From contig JAFEMH010003634.1 of the NCBI GenBank assembly GCA_022495995.1, positions 186,001-250,000 on the forward strand: a DNA stretch of 64,000 nt, written 5' to 3'. The stretch is from Adenophora triphylla var. japonica (lineage: Eukaryota; Streptophyta; Magnoliopsida; Asterales; Campanulaceae). Of the stretch, positions 1 to 11,277 are shown piece after piece. Within the stretch, counting starts at the first letter, position 1; every line of letters begins with the position of its first letter. The translations under genes were made by a program, and so were the position numbers. A model generated the notes under the pieces. It had not been told where the DNA came from and did no database searches. It saw only the letters and a list, made by a program, of their open reading frames with translations.

Positions 1-755
1 AGAATCCACAATAATTAAAATGTATAAATAAACATGCAATGATAATGAGCCATCTATTATAGGATTGGGTCAAGCCAATAACTCAATCACAAACTCAACC
101 TAAAAGTAAATAATGTCAATAAATTAGCTCATTTAGTGGAATCTTGGATGGTGTCACTTTTTATTACTGCATGCATATTGCTTCTTCGCGTCATCCGTTT
201 TCTTATTTCTATTCTACAACTAAAACCAAATTTTTTAGAATTTTACATCATTTGCTATCTCGTTTTAACATACGAGGTGAACTCAAGAGAATGAGTAAAT
301 TTGTAGAAATATAAAGAGACATACATGCAATCCCTTATTAATTTCAGAATTTCAGAAGCACGTAGTCTTCCTATAAATAATAATAATATCAAAACAATCA
401 AAAACACATCCACAAATTCTAGGCTCATGATCATGCACCATATTATAATAATAAAATAACATAATTAAACTAAAACTCAATTAATCAAAATGACTTATTC
501 TAACATTATTAATTATTAAACTAAATAATTAACAATTTAATTGTTTGAATAAGATAGACAAACTTCTGTAATTTTTTTTATTTATCAAAACTTGTTGATT
601 TCACAAAAAAAAAAAAAAAAAAAAAAAAAACCAAAACAAAACAAAACCTTTGAAACCTTCCCATCTAGGTTGGCCCAAAAGCATGTTTCAGTTCTTTGAA
701 ATCAACGAAATGAACACTCCATTTCAATGAACAGTACACTGCCAAAACCACCGAG
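1..755. other. AT-rich non-genic DNA
   Basis: No coding region or element with recognisable ends is visible here. An A-tract of about 28 bases near 605-632, followed by CAAAA-type repeats, could be the tail of an old retroposed copy, but I find no matching target duplication. Confidence 0.6.
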
Positions 756-765
756 ACTGTGTATT

Positions 766-1082
766 TTTTTTTTTTTTTTTCACTAAACTAAAGAGGATCA
801 ACATATATATGTTCCCATACTCCTCCCTGGATGACTTGAACTCGGGACCTTTGGTCTCAAGCAAGGTTTTAAAAAGCGCAAGGCGGATGTTAGGTGGCGG
901 AACCGGGCCTAGCGCCTAGGCGGGGACTAGTCGGGATTAGTCGAGACCTAGGCGGGACTTAGAACTAGGCGCTGGAGAGGGGTCTGGCGCCTAGGCGGGG
1001 CCTAGGTGCCCTTAGGCGGGATCTTTTAGAACACTGATCTCAAGTGAGGAGTGTCATACCACTAGGCTACGACCCTCTTGTC
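766..1082 (-). mobile_element. tRNA-derived SINE, split by a hAT MITE
   Basis: On the minus strand the element starts at 1082 and shows a pol III A box (TAGCCTAGTGG, 1059-1069) and a B-box-like sequence (GAGTTCAAGTC, 833-843). It ends in a poly(A) tail, seen as the T-run 766-780. It is flanked by an exact 10-bp target duplication, ACTGTGTATT, at 756-765 and 1083-1092. A and B boxes, A tail and target duplication together define a plant SINE mobilised by LINE machinery. A 175-bp MITE interrupts it at 862-1036; without that the SINE is about 135 bp. It encodes no protein. Confidence 0.85.
862..1036. mobile_element. hAT-type MITE nested in the SINE
   Basis: A 175-bp non-autonomous element rich in CGCCTAGGCG repeats. 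Its ends are imperfect inverted repeats: CAAGGTTTTAAAAA on the left, and CAGTGTTCTAAAA when the right end is read on the minus strand. The 8-bp flanks GTCTCAAG (854-861) and ATCTCAAG (1037-1044) match at 7 of 8 positions, the hAT target size. It has no coding capacity and must be younger than the SINE it splits. Confidence 0.75.
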
Positions 1083-1214
1083 ACTGTGTATTCCTTAAAA
1101 TAAAACTGACTGATTGTTGATTGTTCATGGTAAACGACACCGAATGAGTCTTATTCGATTATAAAAAATACAGATTTTCTAAAAGTCTTTTTATTCAAAC
1201 AATTCAACTAAATA

Positions 1215-1471
1215 CTCCCTCTGATCCATAAAAGATTACCCATTTGCTGTTTTGTGCGAAAACTAAGAAATAATGTTATTAAAGTAGGAGTTGTGAGAGG
1301 GTAGGAGAGAGAAAGTGGGATAGAGAATAGTAAGTGGATAGTTGTTGTGAGTATGACAAGTGGGTCCCCATGAATAAAGAAGTATTAAAAAAAATTCTTT
1401 TTAGGAAGTGTGACTTATAAGTGGGACGCCCTAAATCCCAAAGTGAGTAAGGTTCTATGGGACGGAGGGAG
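1215..1471. mobile_element. Stowaway (Tc1/mariner) MITE
   Basis: A 257-bp element with ends CTCCCTCTGATCC and GGGACGGAGGGAG, flanked by TA on both sides (1213-1214 and 1472-1473). CTCCCTCCGT ends and a TA duplication define Stowaway MITEs. It is non-coding. The left end has drifted more than the right, so this is an older copy than the one at 27435. Confidence 0.85.
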
Positions 1472-1515
1472 TATATAGTCTAATTGATTATTTTACACGA
1501 TTCAAAATACACGTG

Positions 1516-2723
1516 GCTCTGATACCAATGTTGGGTTTTAGAGTATAAAACATAGCGAAAAAAATTAAAATTTATAATTTCAATAGAAAACTGGTATCCG
1601 TGTGTTATCGCAAAAAACTTGATAAAATCAAGAACGAAGTTCAAGAACGTTATTAACTCGCGTAGGTCGACTTGCTCGAGGATTTCCACATACAATCCCT
1701 CTGTACGTATCCACACGCACTAATCGATGCGAACGATCGTTTTGAAGAAAGTGATAGGGGTGTGCGCGGGTCCAAAGCCCGTGGACTTTGACAAAGCCCG
1801 GTATGAGCCCATTTAGTTGCGGGCTTCAATTTCAAGAGCCCAACATAGCGGACTCAAATTAACGGGCTTTAAGCGGGCATTTAGCGGGCTCGGGCTTGAC
1901 GGGCCCAAATTTAAAATTACAAATTTCGAGCCCAAATTTAAAATTACAAATTTCAACTTCAAGATCAAAAGAATTGTAATAAAGTTAACAATTTAACATT
2001 ACAATATTTGAAGCAACTGTATAAACGTTACTTAATATCACATTCAACTTAAAGCAACTGTTAAATCAAACATTAATAATATTCTCTTACTCTTTAACAA
2101 AATCCTAGCAATAATAAGGATCCGCAAATAAACCTTCACAATATGATACTTGGAGTTGCCACCACATTCTAGAAGATTGATCCTTATCCCACCGGGCCAT
2201 CCTTAAGTTAACATGAACATTACAAGAATAATGATGCAGCCGAAATAGTGAAGTTAAGAACTGGCAAGTAAATCAGTAAATGCTTAAATGGGTTTTTGGT
2301 CTTTTGAATTTTGAAGGATGCGGGCCGGGTTGGGCCTAACGGGCCGAAGAACTATGAAAGCCCGATCTCAGTCCAAATCCCGCGGGCTGTCAAGCAGTCA
2401 AGCCCAGCAGGGTTGAAAACCTTGCGGGCGCGGGCCTTACAGGCATGGGCCTTGCGGGCTTTGCAGACTTCACGGGTCGATGGGCGGGTTTGCACACCCC
2501 TAGAAAGTGATAGCCCTTTTCACCTCTTTCTCTCTCTAATGTAGTCTCTTTTGTGAAAAGAGAAAGATTATAAATTAGGGATTACTAGATAATTTGTTTA
2601 AATATGGGTGAGTTTGATCTTTTCATTATTATAAGTTTCAATCATAAAATTACAACAATGACATAATGGACCATGAAGGCAGTATATTCGTGCTTATGCG
2701 TATGACCCTTTATGTTTCTAACA
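1516..2723 (-). mobile_element. copia LTR and PBS remnant (minus strand)
   Basis: The inferred LTR spans 1529-2723 and on the minus strand reads TGTTAGAAAC at its start and CCCAACA at its end. Next to it, at 1516-1527, is the copia primer binding site TGGTATCAGAGC (minus strand), complementary to initiator tRNA-Met, so this was a 5' LTR. No gag or pol lies to the left, so the element is truncated or has been deleted internally. Removing the nested hAT element (1755-2502) leaves an LTR of about 440 bp. The right end of the LTR is inferred from its TGTTAG start only. Confidence 0.65.
1755..2502. mobile_element. non-autonomous hAT element
   Basis: A 748-bp element with inverted ends TAGGGGTGTGC and GCACACCCCTA and an exact 8-bp target duplication GAAAGTGA (1747-1754 and 2503-2510), diagnostic of hAT transposons. 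Subterminal regions carry many GGGC/GCCC words (GCGGGCT, AGCCCG) in both orientations, typical of transposase binding repeats. The centre is AT-rich and non-coding. The open frame at 2311-2544 is only a translation of the repeats. Confidence 0.9.
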
Positions 2724-3225
2724 CGAATGCAGTATATTTATATACAAACTAAGATAACCGACTAGCATCAATTGTTAGCCACCCAACGTGATAGAAAAAT
2801 GGTATCGAACTATAAACCACTATTAACAGTCGTAATTAAATCTCTTCGTTTTAATATCCACTACTACATTTCTGACCTAATGTAATGCCAATTTTCGTTG
2901 CATTAGGGCCCAAAAACCGTTTCATTAGGCCTAATGTAACGCCAAATGGCCGTTGCATTCTCTTGCGTTGCATTAGGTCTAATACAACGACATAGTAAGC
3001 TAATGTAACGCCAGAGCTCTGGCGTTGCATCAGGTAAATACCTGATGCAACGCCAATTTTAAAACTATATGAACACCTAATGCAATGTCAAAAAGTAGAT
3101 GAGTACCTAATGCAACACCAATTTAAAAAGTAGTTGAATACCTAATGTAACGCCAAAAAGTAGATGAGTACCTAAAATTTATTACATAATTTCACAATTT
3201 TATTAATTTTTTTAATTTCTTTTTT

Positions 3226-3228
<3 letters not shown>

Positions 3229-3272
<44 letters not shown>

Positions 3273-3288
3273 TATATATATATATATT
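3229..3288. repeat. (TA)n microsatellite
   Basis: An uninterrupted TA run from 3229 to about 3266, a short A break, then a second TA run, inside the CACTA-like element. Confidence 0.95.
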
Positions 3289-3541
3289 TATTCTCAAATC
3301 AATCCCTTAACTTTTTTTTTCTCAAATCAGTCCCTTAATGTTTTTTATTCTCAAATCAGTCACTTAACTTTTTTTATATTCAAATCAATTCTTATATTTT
3401 TCAAAAGTTACATTTTGCTCCACCGCCATCCACCACAATCCACCACCGTCCACAACCATTCACAACCATCCACAAATCAAACAAAAGTTTGTACAAATCG
3501 AAATAAAACACAAAATACAATAACAAATTGAAAGGAAACCC

Positions 3542-3898
3542 ATGGAATATGTTTGGGCTCGCCGCCATCTCCTTCTCCGCTCGTTGATACTAGATCTGAT
3601 CTCCAGAGCTTTCAATACACGCACCAGACCCCAATCTCATCCGTTTCTTTACTCCCTCGATCATCATTCATCCCGCTCTGTTTTAGCCGCTCCATGGTCC
3701 GCCGCTCAGCTCCGCAGTGCCAAATCTCGCGGCGCCGACTTGAGGTCCCGAAATGTCATTCAAAGAAAAGGGAAAAATTATCAGGTTGTCAAGGCACAAC
3801 ATTCAACCCAAGGAAGAGGAGGAGCTATCATACAGGTGGAGCTTCGTGAAGTGGCGATGGGGAGGAGCCACCGTTGCCATCGCCGTCGCCGGAGATGA
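3542..3898 (+). pseudogene. captured EF-P-like (elongation factor P) gene fragment
   Basis: The 118-codon frame has an organelle-targeting-like N-terminus (Arg/Ser/His-rich, few acidic residues). At residues 61-103 it matches the N-terminal KOW-like domain of elongation factor P: RGADLRSRNVIQRKGK, then YQVVKAQHSTQGRGGA and IIQVELRE. EF-P helps ribosomes through polyproline stretches. The KGK loop region and the QGRGGA motif are recognisable. Similarity stops after VELREV, and the rest is low-complexity Arg/His sequence, so the OB domains are missing. It lies inside a CACTA-like element, so it is most simply a transduplicated host exon. A plant mitochondrial or plastid EF-P source is my inference from the N-terminus. 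Confidence 0.75.
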
Positions 3899-4199
3899 TG
3901 CCGGAGATGATGAAGGGTAGTGGATAGGGTGCTGGAAGCTAGAGTAAAGAGAGAGAAGAGTTAGAGAGATAGATGAGAGGGAGGCAGAGAGATTGTTGAA
4001 GTGGGTAGGGTGTGGGTAGGGTTTTGTTTGGGGGAAGTAAATGAATTAGGACCATTAGATTTGAGTGTTATTAATGGTCTAGATTGATTTATTGTGAATC
4101 CATGTGAACATTGGAGAGCCAATCAAAGAAAAGTGTGTTTTTGTTTTTATGGGATAAATTTGAACCATTGGATGTGATGCATTTAATGGTAAATAATAA

Positions 4200-4920
4200 T
4201 TAATAAAAATAATATTATCTCATAATAATAATTGAAAAAAAATAATTGAAAAAAAATAATTGAAAAAAAATAAAAATATTAAATAATTATAACAGTAATA
4301 GTAATTAGTAATATTATAATAATTAATAAAAATAATTAATAATTAATAATAATTTAAACTATAAAATAATATTATCTCATAATAATAATTGAAAAAAATA
4401 AAAATATTAAATAATTATAAAATAATATTATCTCATAATAATAATTGAAAAAAAATAATTGAAAAAAAATAAAAATATTAAATAATTATAACAGTAATAG
4501 TAATTAGTAATATTATAATAATTAATAAAAATAATTAATAATTAATAATAATTTAAACTATAAAATAATATTATCTCATAATAATAATTGAAAAAAATAA
4601 AAATATTAAATAATTATAAAATAATATTATCTCATAATAATAATTGAAAAAAATAATTGAAAAAAAATAAAAATATTAAATAATTATAATAGTAATAGTA
4701 ATTAGTAATATTATAATAATTACTAAAAATAATTAATAATTAATAATAATTTAAACTATAAAATAATATTATCTCATAATAATAATTGAAAAGAATAAAA
4801 ATATTAAATAATTATAAAATAATATTATCTCATAATAATAATTGAAAGAAATAATTGAAAAAAAATAAAAATATTAAATAATTATAACAGTAATAGTAAT
4901 TAGTAATATTATAATATTAT
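4200..4920. repeat. AT-rich tandem repeat, about 199-bp unit
   Basis: A block containing AACAGTAATAGTAATTAG recurs near 4291, 4490, 4689 and 4887, spaced about 199 bp. Each unit also holds TAATAATTGAAAAAAAATAA and TATTATCTCATAATAAT words. About 3.6 copies; non-coding. Confidence 0.85.
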
Positions 4921-5126
4921 GCCTAATATCAATAATAATAATTATTATTATAAATAATATTTATTAATGAATTATTAATTATATAATTGATTAATTAATT
5001 AATATTTATAATAGTACTAATAATAATTAGTAATTTTTATTGACTAGGAAAAAATATTTTAGACTTTTTCAATTAAATAATTGAATATATTAATAATTAT
5101 TATTATATAATTAATAATAATAATTA

Positions 5127-6200
5127 TAGGGCATAAGGTATAGGGTATACCCTATAGGGTATAGGGCATAGGGTATAGGGTATATCCTATAGGGTACAGG
5201 GTATAGGGTATACCCTATACGGTATAGGGTATAGGGTATACCCTATAGGGTATAGGGTATAAGGTATAGGGTATAGGGTATAGGGTATATCCTATAGGGT
5301 ACAGGGTATAGGGTATAGGGTATACTCTATAGGGTATAGGATATACCTTATAGGGTACAGGGTATAGGGTATAGGGTATACCCTACAGGGTACAGGGTAT
5401 AGGGTATACCCTATAGGGTACAGGGTATAGGGTATATCCTATAGGGTACAGGGTATAGGGTATACCCTATAGGGTACATGGTATAGGGTATACCATATAG
5501 GGTATAGGGTATATGATATAGGATATAGAGCATAGGGTATAGGGTATACCCTATAGGGTACAGTGTATAGGGTATACCCTATAGGGTACAGGGTATAAGG
5601 ATATAGGGTATACCCTATACCCTATACCCTGTACCCTATAGGGTATATCATATACCCTATATCCTATAGGGTATACCCTATACCCTATACCCTGTACCCT
5701 ATAGGGTATACCCTATACCCTATGCCCTATACCCTATAGGGTATACCCTATAGGATATAGAATATAGGGTATAAGGTATAGGGCATATGGTATAGGGTAT
5801 AGGGTATACCCTATAGGGTATAGGGTATATCCTATAGGGTACAAGGTATAGGGTATAGGGTATACCCTATACCCTATAGGGTATACCCTAAACCCTATAG
5901 GGTATACCCTATATCCTATAGGGTATAGTATATAGGGTATATGGTATAGGGTATAGGGTATAAGATACATGGTATAGGATATAGGGTATAGGGTATAGTG
6001 TATAGGACATAGGGTATAGGATATAGGGTATAGGGTATATGGTATAAGATATAGGATATAGGTTATAGGGTATAGTGTATAGGGTATAGGGTATAGGATA
6101 TAGTATATATGGTATACGGTATAGGGTATAGGGTATAGTGTATAGGGTATAGGGTATAGGATATAAGGTATAGGGTATAGGATATAGGATATAGGTTTAG
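5127..6200. repeat. TATAGGG/TACCCTA array (telomere-like minisatellite)
   Basis: About 1.07 kb of GGGTATA-type heptamers with frequent CCCTATAGGGTA palindromes, in both orientations (mainly GGG-strand at 5130-5610, CCC-strand at about 5610-5740, then mixed). The unit differs from the plant telomere repeat TTTAGGG by one base. The right boundary contains GGTTTAGGGTTT (about 6193-6204), a true telomere-type motif. Long open frames here are translations of the repeat only. Confidence 0.9.
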
Positions 6201-6678
6201 GGTTTCGGCGTTGCATTAGTAATTTAGCCGTTACATTAGAAAAATCTAATGTAACGCCAAAAAATCTAATGTAACGCTGAGATAAAAGCCATTGCATTAA
6301 TCAAAATTTGATGTTACATTAGCTCTGTTGTTGCATTTGACTCGTTACATTAGCTCTGGCGTTGCATTAGATGTGTTACATTAGCTCTGTCGTTGCATTA
6401 GATGTGTTACATTAGCTCTGTCGTTGCATTAGCCGTTACATTAGCTCTGGCGTTGCATTAGATACGTTACATTAGCTCTGGCGTTGCATTAGATGCGTTA
6501 CATTAGGTCAGAAATGTAGTAGTATCCAAATTACTATTCGTAAATGAAGCATCATTATCAATAATAATATTTTACTTGGTTCTAGAAATATCTTAACTTT
6601 ACTTAATTACTAACTTGTCATGCTATGGTCATTTACTTTCAAGTCACTTATATTTCAACCAAAATGACAAGATATAAC

Positions 6679-6897
6679 TGTTAAGGAATTAGACTCCTAA
6701 TCATTGTGTATATTTAGTTTTCTTATTCTTTGGTTTCCTTATTTGTATTTAGTTTCCTAATTGTCTAAAGTAGAATATGGTTAGGATTAGGATTTTCTTG
6801 CTTAATCTCCAAGCAACTCTTGTATATATATACTCTATTGTGAATACAATTCAACAAGGCTTTTAAGCTCCAAAGTATTTGTCTTCTATTGTTTACA
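6679..6897 (+). repeat. copia-1 5' LTR
   Basis: 219 bp, from TGTTAAGGAATTAG to TTGTTTACA. An AT-rich TATA-like stretch (TTGTATATATATAC) lies near 6820. Its partner is at 11278-11513. Confidence 0.95.
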
Positions 6898-6909
6898 TGG
6901 TATCAGAGC
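6898..6909 (+). other. copia-1 primer binding site
   Basis: TGGTATCAGAGC immediately follows the 5' LTR and is complementary to the 3' end of initiator tRNA-Met, the usual plant copia primer. Confidence 0.95.
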
Positions 6910-7028
6910 GAAGATCCTAGATTTCTTTGCCCTACTCCCCCCCCCTTACTCGGCCTAACCCGCCCACCCCCTCCTTGCCGCCACATCCAAGGCCTCTTCC
7001 TCTGATCTCTCTTTTATTCCCAACACCA

Positions 7029-7920
7029 ATGAACCAAACAAACCCCTTATCATGGTATCCCTCAACCACATCCACAAACTATATAGCTTAGAAAACCCAA
7101 ATAGAAGCAACTCTTCTTGGTCTTGACCTTTACCAATACCTTGATGGCACTCTTCCCAAACCGGAGGAAACTCTCACAATCACCACCCCGACCGTAGCTG
7201 TCACCGAGGATATTCCGGCCAAACCAGCCACCACCATTACTATACCCAACCCGTCCTTCAAAACATGGTTCCGACAAGATAAACTCATTCTTGGTGCTTT
7301 CTCTGGTACCTTCTCACCTTCCCTTGTACCCTTAATCTCCATGTGCCAAACAACCAATGTTGCTTGGCTCACCCTCACTAAAACCTATGCAAACCCCTCC
7401 AAAGGCCATCTCAAACAACTTAAAGATTGCCTTCGCAACATCACCAAAGGTACTCGATCTATCACCGACTTCAAGCATGATATCAAAAACTGCGCGTATC
7501 AAATTGCCTCTCTAGGCCGCCCCTTAGATCCCGATGATATCATTGATCGCATCCTTGACCAAATCAATGATCCAGATTATGACAACGTCATCTCTGCCGT
7601 TCAGAACCGGGAAACACCCATCACGGTTGATTAATCAATAATCCAGATTATGAAAAACTCATCAACCGTGAACTCACCGTATCCCTCAAAACCCGTGTTG
7701 CCTCCACCTTCCCCGCCATAGTTAACTATGCCACCAAACCATCCACCACCACCAACCCTTCTCTCCAATACAACAACTCCAATCCTCACCTCACCAACCA
7801 ACCCAACCGGTCCAACAACCAAACCCGCAACACCTACCTAGGCAAGTACCAATGGTGCCGAGAAGTTGGTCATTCCCTCTCTTATTGCCTGCCTTCCGGC
7901 GACAATACCCCAACGCCAAT
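7029..7920 (+). pseudogene. copia-1 gag (UBN2-type), broken
   Basis: Starts at ATG 7029 (MNQTNPLSW). Codon 21 is TAG, where related gag proteins usually have Trp in an AWK-like context. The frame then stays open through the UBN2 capsid-like region (VAWLTLTKTYANPSKGHL, about 7360-7415) to a stop near 7632. A shifted frame continues to a decayed CCHC knuckle, KYQWCREVGHSLSYC (about 7842-7890), in which the first Cys has become Tyr. Gag forms the particle that packages the element RNA. At least one nonsense mutation and one frameshift make it non-functional. Confidence 0.85.
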
Positions 7921-8027
7921 GTTCCGTCCCCACCACAAAACCACAACCCTCGACCCAACCCCTCACCCCGCCAACCACCCAACCACTCTCTCTATGCCGC
8001 CACTACCTCCTCTACTGCTCCTCATCC

Positions 8028-11000
8028 CAACTGGCTCCTTGATAGCGGTGCCACACATCATGCCACCAATGACCTCAACAATCTCTCTCTCCATTGTCCC
8101 TACGATGGTACTGATGAACTTTTCATTGGTTATGGATCCGGCCTACCCATCTCAAACATTGGTTCTACCTCTCTCCTTACTCCTTTCTCTTCCTTTAAAC
8201 TTAATCATGTTCCTACTTTGTCTCGCAATATTATTTCTATCTCTAAATTGTGTCAAGATAACAATGCCTCTATCACCTTCTCATCTGATTCTTTTGTTTA
8301 AAGGACATTCACACCGGGGCAATCCTCCTCCAAGGTCATCCTAAATCCGGCGTCTATGAATGGCATCCCTTCCACTCCGCTGTTCACTCTGCTTCCGTCT
8401 CTTTCGCGTCAAGTTGGCATCATCGATTGGGTCACGCGTCCTTTTCTATTTTATGTCATATTAGTAATAGTTTTCAGTTAGGTATTCCTAGTTCTAGTGA
8501 TTTTCATTGCAACTATTGTGATTATAATAATAGTCACAAGTTACCCTTTTATAATAATACTATTCGTTCGTTTGGTCTACTTGATATTCTCTATAGTGAT
8601 GTTTGGACATCCCCTCTCCTTTCTTATGATGGTTACAAATACTACATTATCTTTGTCGATCATTATTCCAAATACATTTGGTTTTATCCTCTCAAACACA
8701 AAAACGATGCCCTCACCGTCTTCACTACCTTCAAACCCATGGTAGAAAAATAATTTGGGCGATCCATCAAAACCATCTACAGTGATAATGGAGGTGAATA
8801 CCTTGGTCTTCGCTCCCTTCTAGCCTCCCATGGCATCCAACACCTCACTTCCCCTCCCCATACACCCGAAAACAATGGTTATTCTGAACGCCGTCATCGA
8901 CATATCGTTGAAACGGGTCTCTCTCTCCTCACCCACTCTTCCATGCCTCATACCTTTTGGACTCATGCTCTCTCTACGCCTGTTATCTCATAAATCGCAT
9001 GCCTACACCTACTTTAAATCTCCACTCACCCTTCTCAGTTCTCCACAAACACCATCCCAACTACCTCAAACTCCGTAGCTTTGAGTGTCTCTGTTACCCA
9101 TGGCTACGTCCCTACACCTCTCACAAACTTGATCCCCGCTCCACTCCGTGTGTCTTTGTTGGTTAGTCAGCTACTCAAAGTGCCTATTATTGCCTTAAAC
9201 CCAACACCAACAAGATATACACATCTCGTCATGTCAAGTTTGTTGAGTCGGTCTTCCCCTTTGAATCTTGGTCCACTCCGTCCACTCCCGCTCTCACAGT
9301 CAATGATTTGTGTAATGTCTCGCTTCCGCTTCTCCCTTCTCATTCCATCACCCAAAATCCACCTGACCACACCTCCCCCTCTACCAACAACCCTCCTATA
9401 AACCAGCCTGATAAAGCCTCCCAAACTGCCCACACACCTGCTCCTTTGCCGCTGAACCAGGCTCAACCCGCCAGACCGCGCGATCACCCCTTGGAAGGGA
9501 GCGATCGCCCCCTTTTTCCAGAAACTTTGCGCGATTGCCCCTTGGAAGGGATCGATTGCCCCCTTTGTCCATAAACTTCGCGCGATCGCCCCCCTTCACC
9601 CGCGCGATCGCCCCCCTTCACCCGCGCGATCGCCCCCCTCAGCCCAGCAGCTCCATTCCCCTTCCTGATGCTATACCTCCTTCTGGCCCTGTCACTCGGT
9701 CGCAAAACAATATACATAAACCAATCTAGAAATTAAACCTGCAAGCCTCTCTTCAAACCACCGAACCAACTACCATAACCCAAGCCCTAAAAAATTCCCT
9801 ATGGCGTAATGCCATGCAAAAAGAGTTTGATGCTCTCTTACAGAACAACACATGGGATCTTGTACCTCCCTCTCCTTCCTAGAATCTTGGTGGTTGCAAG
9901 TGGATTTATCAAATCCATTACAACCCCGATGGATCCATTGAACAACATAAAGCACGTCTTGTTGCCAAAGGATTTCATCAACGCCCGGGTATTGATTATT
10001 CTGAAACTTTCAGTCCGGTTGTCAAACCCGCTACGGTACGTACTATTCTCACTCTTGCCACTATTCAGGGTTGGCCTCTCCACCAGGTTGATATCAATAA
10101 TGCCTTTCTTCAAGGAACTCTCACCGAAGACGTATTCATGAGTCAACCACCCGACTTTCTTGATCCGACCAATCCATCATATGTTTGCAAGCTACGTAAA
10201 GCTATCTATGGGTTGAAACAAGCTCCTCGGGCATGGTACAATGAACTTAGATCATATCTACTCCAACTTAGGTTCAAAAACAGTATCTCAGACTCTCTCT
10301 GTTCACCATGCATCATCCTCGTGGTGTCATTTATCTCTTGGTCTACGTTGACGACATCATCATCACCGGGCCCCACCATGACATGTTCGGTTTTCACTTA
10401 AGGATCTTAGGGCTCTGTCATATTTTCTTGGAGTAGAAGTTCTGCCACACGCCCAAGGTATCATACTCAGTCAACATAAATACATTAGTGATTTACTAGC
10501 TTGTGCCAACATGATTGAGGCCAAGCCAGTTCCTACACCCATGGCTCCTCAACCTCCTCTCTCGGCTCACCAGGGAACTCCCTTGGCAGATCCTTCTGAA
10601 TTTCGAGCTCTTGTGGGTAGCTTGCAGTATTTGTCCTTGACACGGCTTGATGTTTCCTTCGCCATTAATCGACTCTCTCAATTCATGCACAAGCCTACAG
10701 AAGATCATTGGTTAGCTCTCAAGTGTGTGCTCTGATATCTAGTTGGGACAGCCTCACATGGTCTTCTCATTCGCAGAGACTCCCCCCTCACACTTCATGC
10801 TTTTACAGACGCTAATTGGGCACGTGATACTGACACATATTTCTCTACCACCGGTTACATTGTTTACTTGGGCAGAAATGCTATCTCTTGGAGTGCCCGG
10901 AAACAGAGGACGTTAGCCCGATCATCCACAGAAGCAGAATATAGGGTTATGGCTGCCACCACTGCTGAACTTATTTGGCTCCAAAATCTTCTTCATGAGC

Positions 11001-11262
11001 TCGTTTGTCCGCAAGTTTCCTCTCAGGTGATTTATTGTGACAATTTAAGTGTCACTTATGTTGCAGCCAACCCACGATTCCATTCGCGTATGAAACACCT
11101 TGATCTTGATTATCATTTTGTGCGTGAACTTGTTCAAAACAACAAACTACTTGTTTCCTTCATATCCAGTAATGATCAACTTTCAGACATCCTCACAAAG
11201 CCACTTCTTCGGGCACGATTTCAAGCTTTAATGGTAAAGATTGGTCTCACTCAACGGTCGTC
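8028..11262 (+). pseudogene. copia-1 pol: protease-integrase-RT-RNase H, broken
   Basis: Domains in order: aspartic protease with intact DSGATHH (about 8040); GAG-pre-integrase WHHRLGHAS (about 8415); integrase with SDVW, YSDNGGEY and a degenerate ENNGYSERR as the D,D,E region; a hinge with GC-rich repeats (9475-9640); RT with [23 protein letters not shown] (10201-10239) and YVDDIIITG (about 10340, in a shifted frame); and RNase H with STEAEYR and CDNLSVTYVAANP (10868-11260). Stops interrupt it near 8751 and 10733, and frameshifts occur in integrase and RT. Polyprotein enzymes cut the precursor, copy RNA to DNA and insert it. Confidence 0.9.
9475..9645 (+). repeat. GC-rich GCGATCGCCCC minisatellite in the copia-1 pol hinge
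   Basis: Repeats of the form GCGCGATCGCCCC, with spacers CTTCACCC or CTTGGAAGGGA, occur about seven times between the integrase and RT regions. The GC content contrasts with the AT-rich flanks. In the broken frame it encodes short Pro/Arg/Asp repeats such as DRPLEGSDRPL. Confidence 0.85.
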
Positions 11263-11266
11263 CATC

Positions 11267-11277
11267 TTGAGGGGGCA
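11267..11277 (+). other. copia-1 polypurine tract
   Basis: TTGAGGGGGCA directly precedes the 3' LTR, at the position where plus-strand DNA synthesis is primed. Confidence 0.9.

Larger units (their letters stand above)
2859..6523. mobile_element. CACTA-like non-autonomous transposon carrying a gene fragment
   Basis: Inverted termini share CTACTACATTTCTGACC followed by TAATGTAA. The left end reads CACTACTACA after flank ATC; the right end reads TGTAGTAGT before ATC. This fits a 3-bp CACTA target duplication with the last base of the right end lost. An alternative reading, TATCCA flanking CTACTACA, is also possible. Both ends carry many subterminal repeats (CTAATGTAACGCC and its complement) in opposite orientation, as in En/Spm elements. 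No transposase is present. The interior holds an EF-P-like fragment, a (TA)n tract, AT-rich tandem repeats of about 199 bp, and a TATAGGG array. Confidence 0.75.

Noticed and set aside
1041..1082. tRNA gene
   Set aside because: A and B boxes are present but no cloverleaf or acceptor stem; poly(A) and target duplication show a SINE.
5127..6204. Real telomere or chromosome end
   Set aside because: The repeat is TATAGGG, not TTTAGGG, is in mixed orientation, and lies between two transposon ends.
5734..6297. Open frame of 187 codons rich in Tyr-Pro-Ile
   Set aside because: Translation of the TATAGGG/CCCTATA array; periodic low-complexity sequence with no domain.
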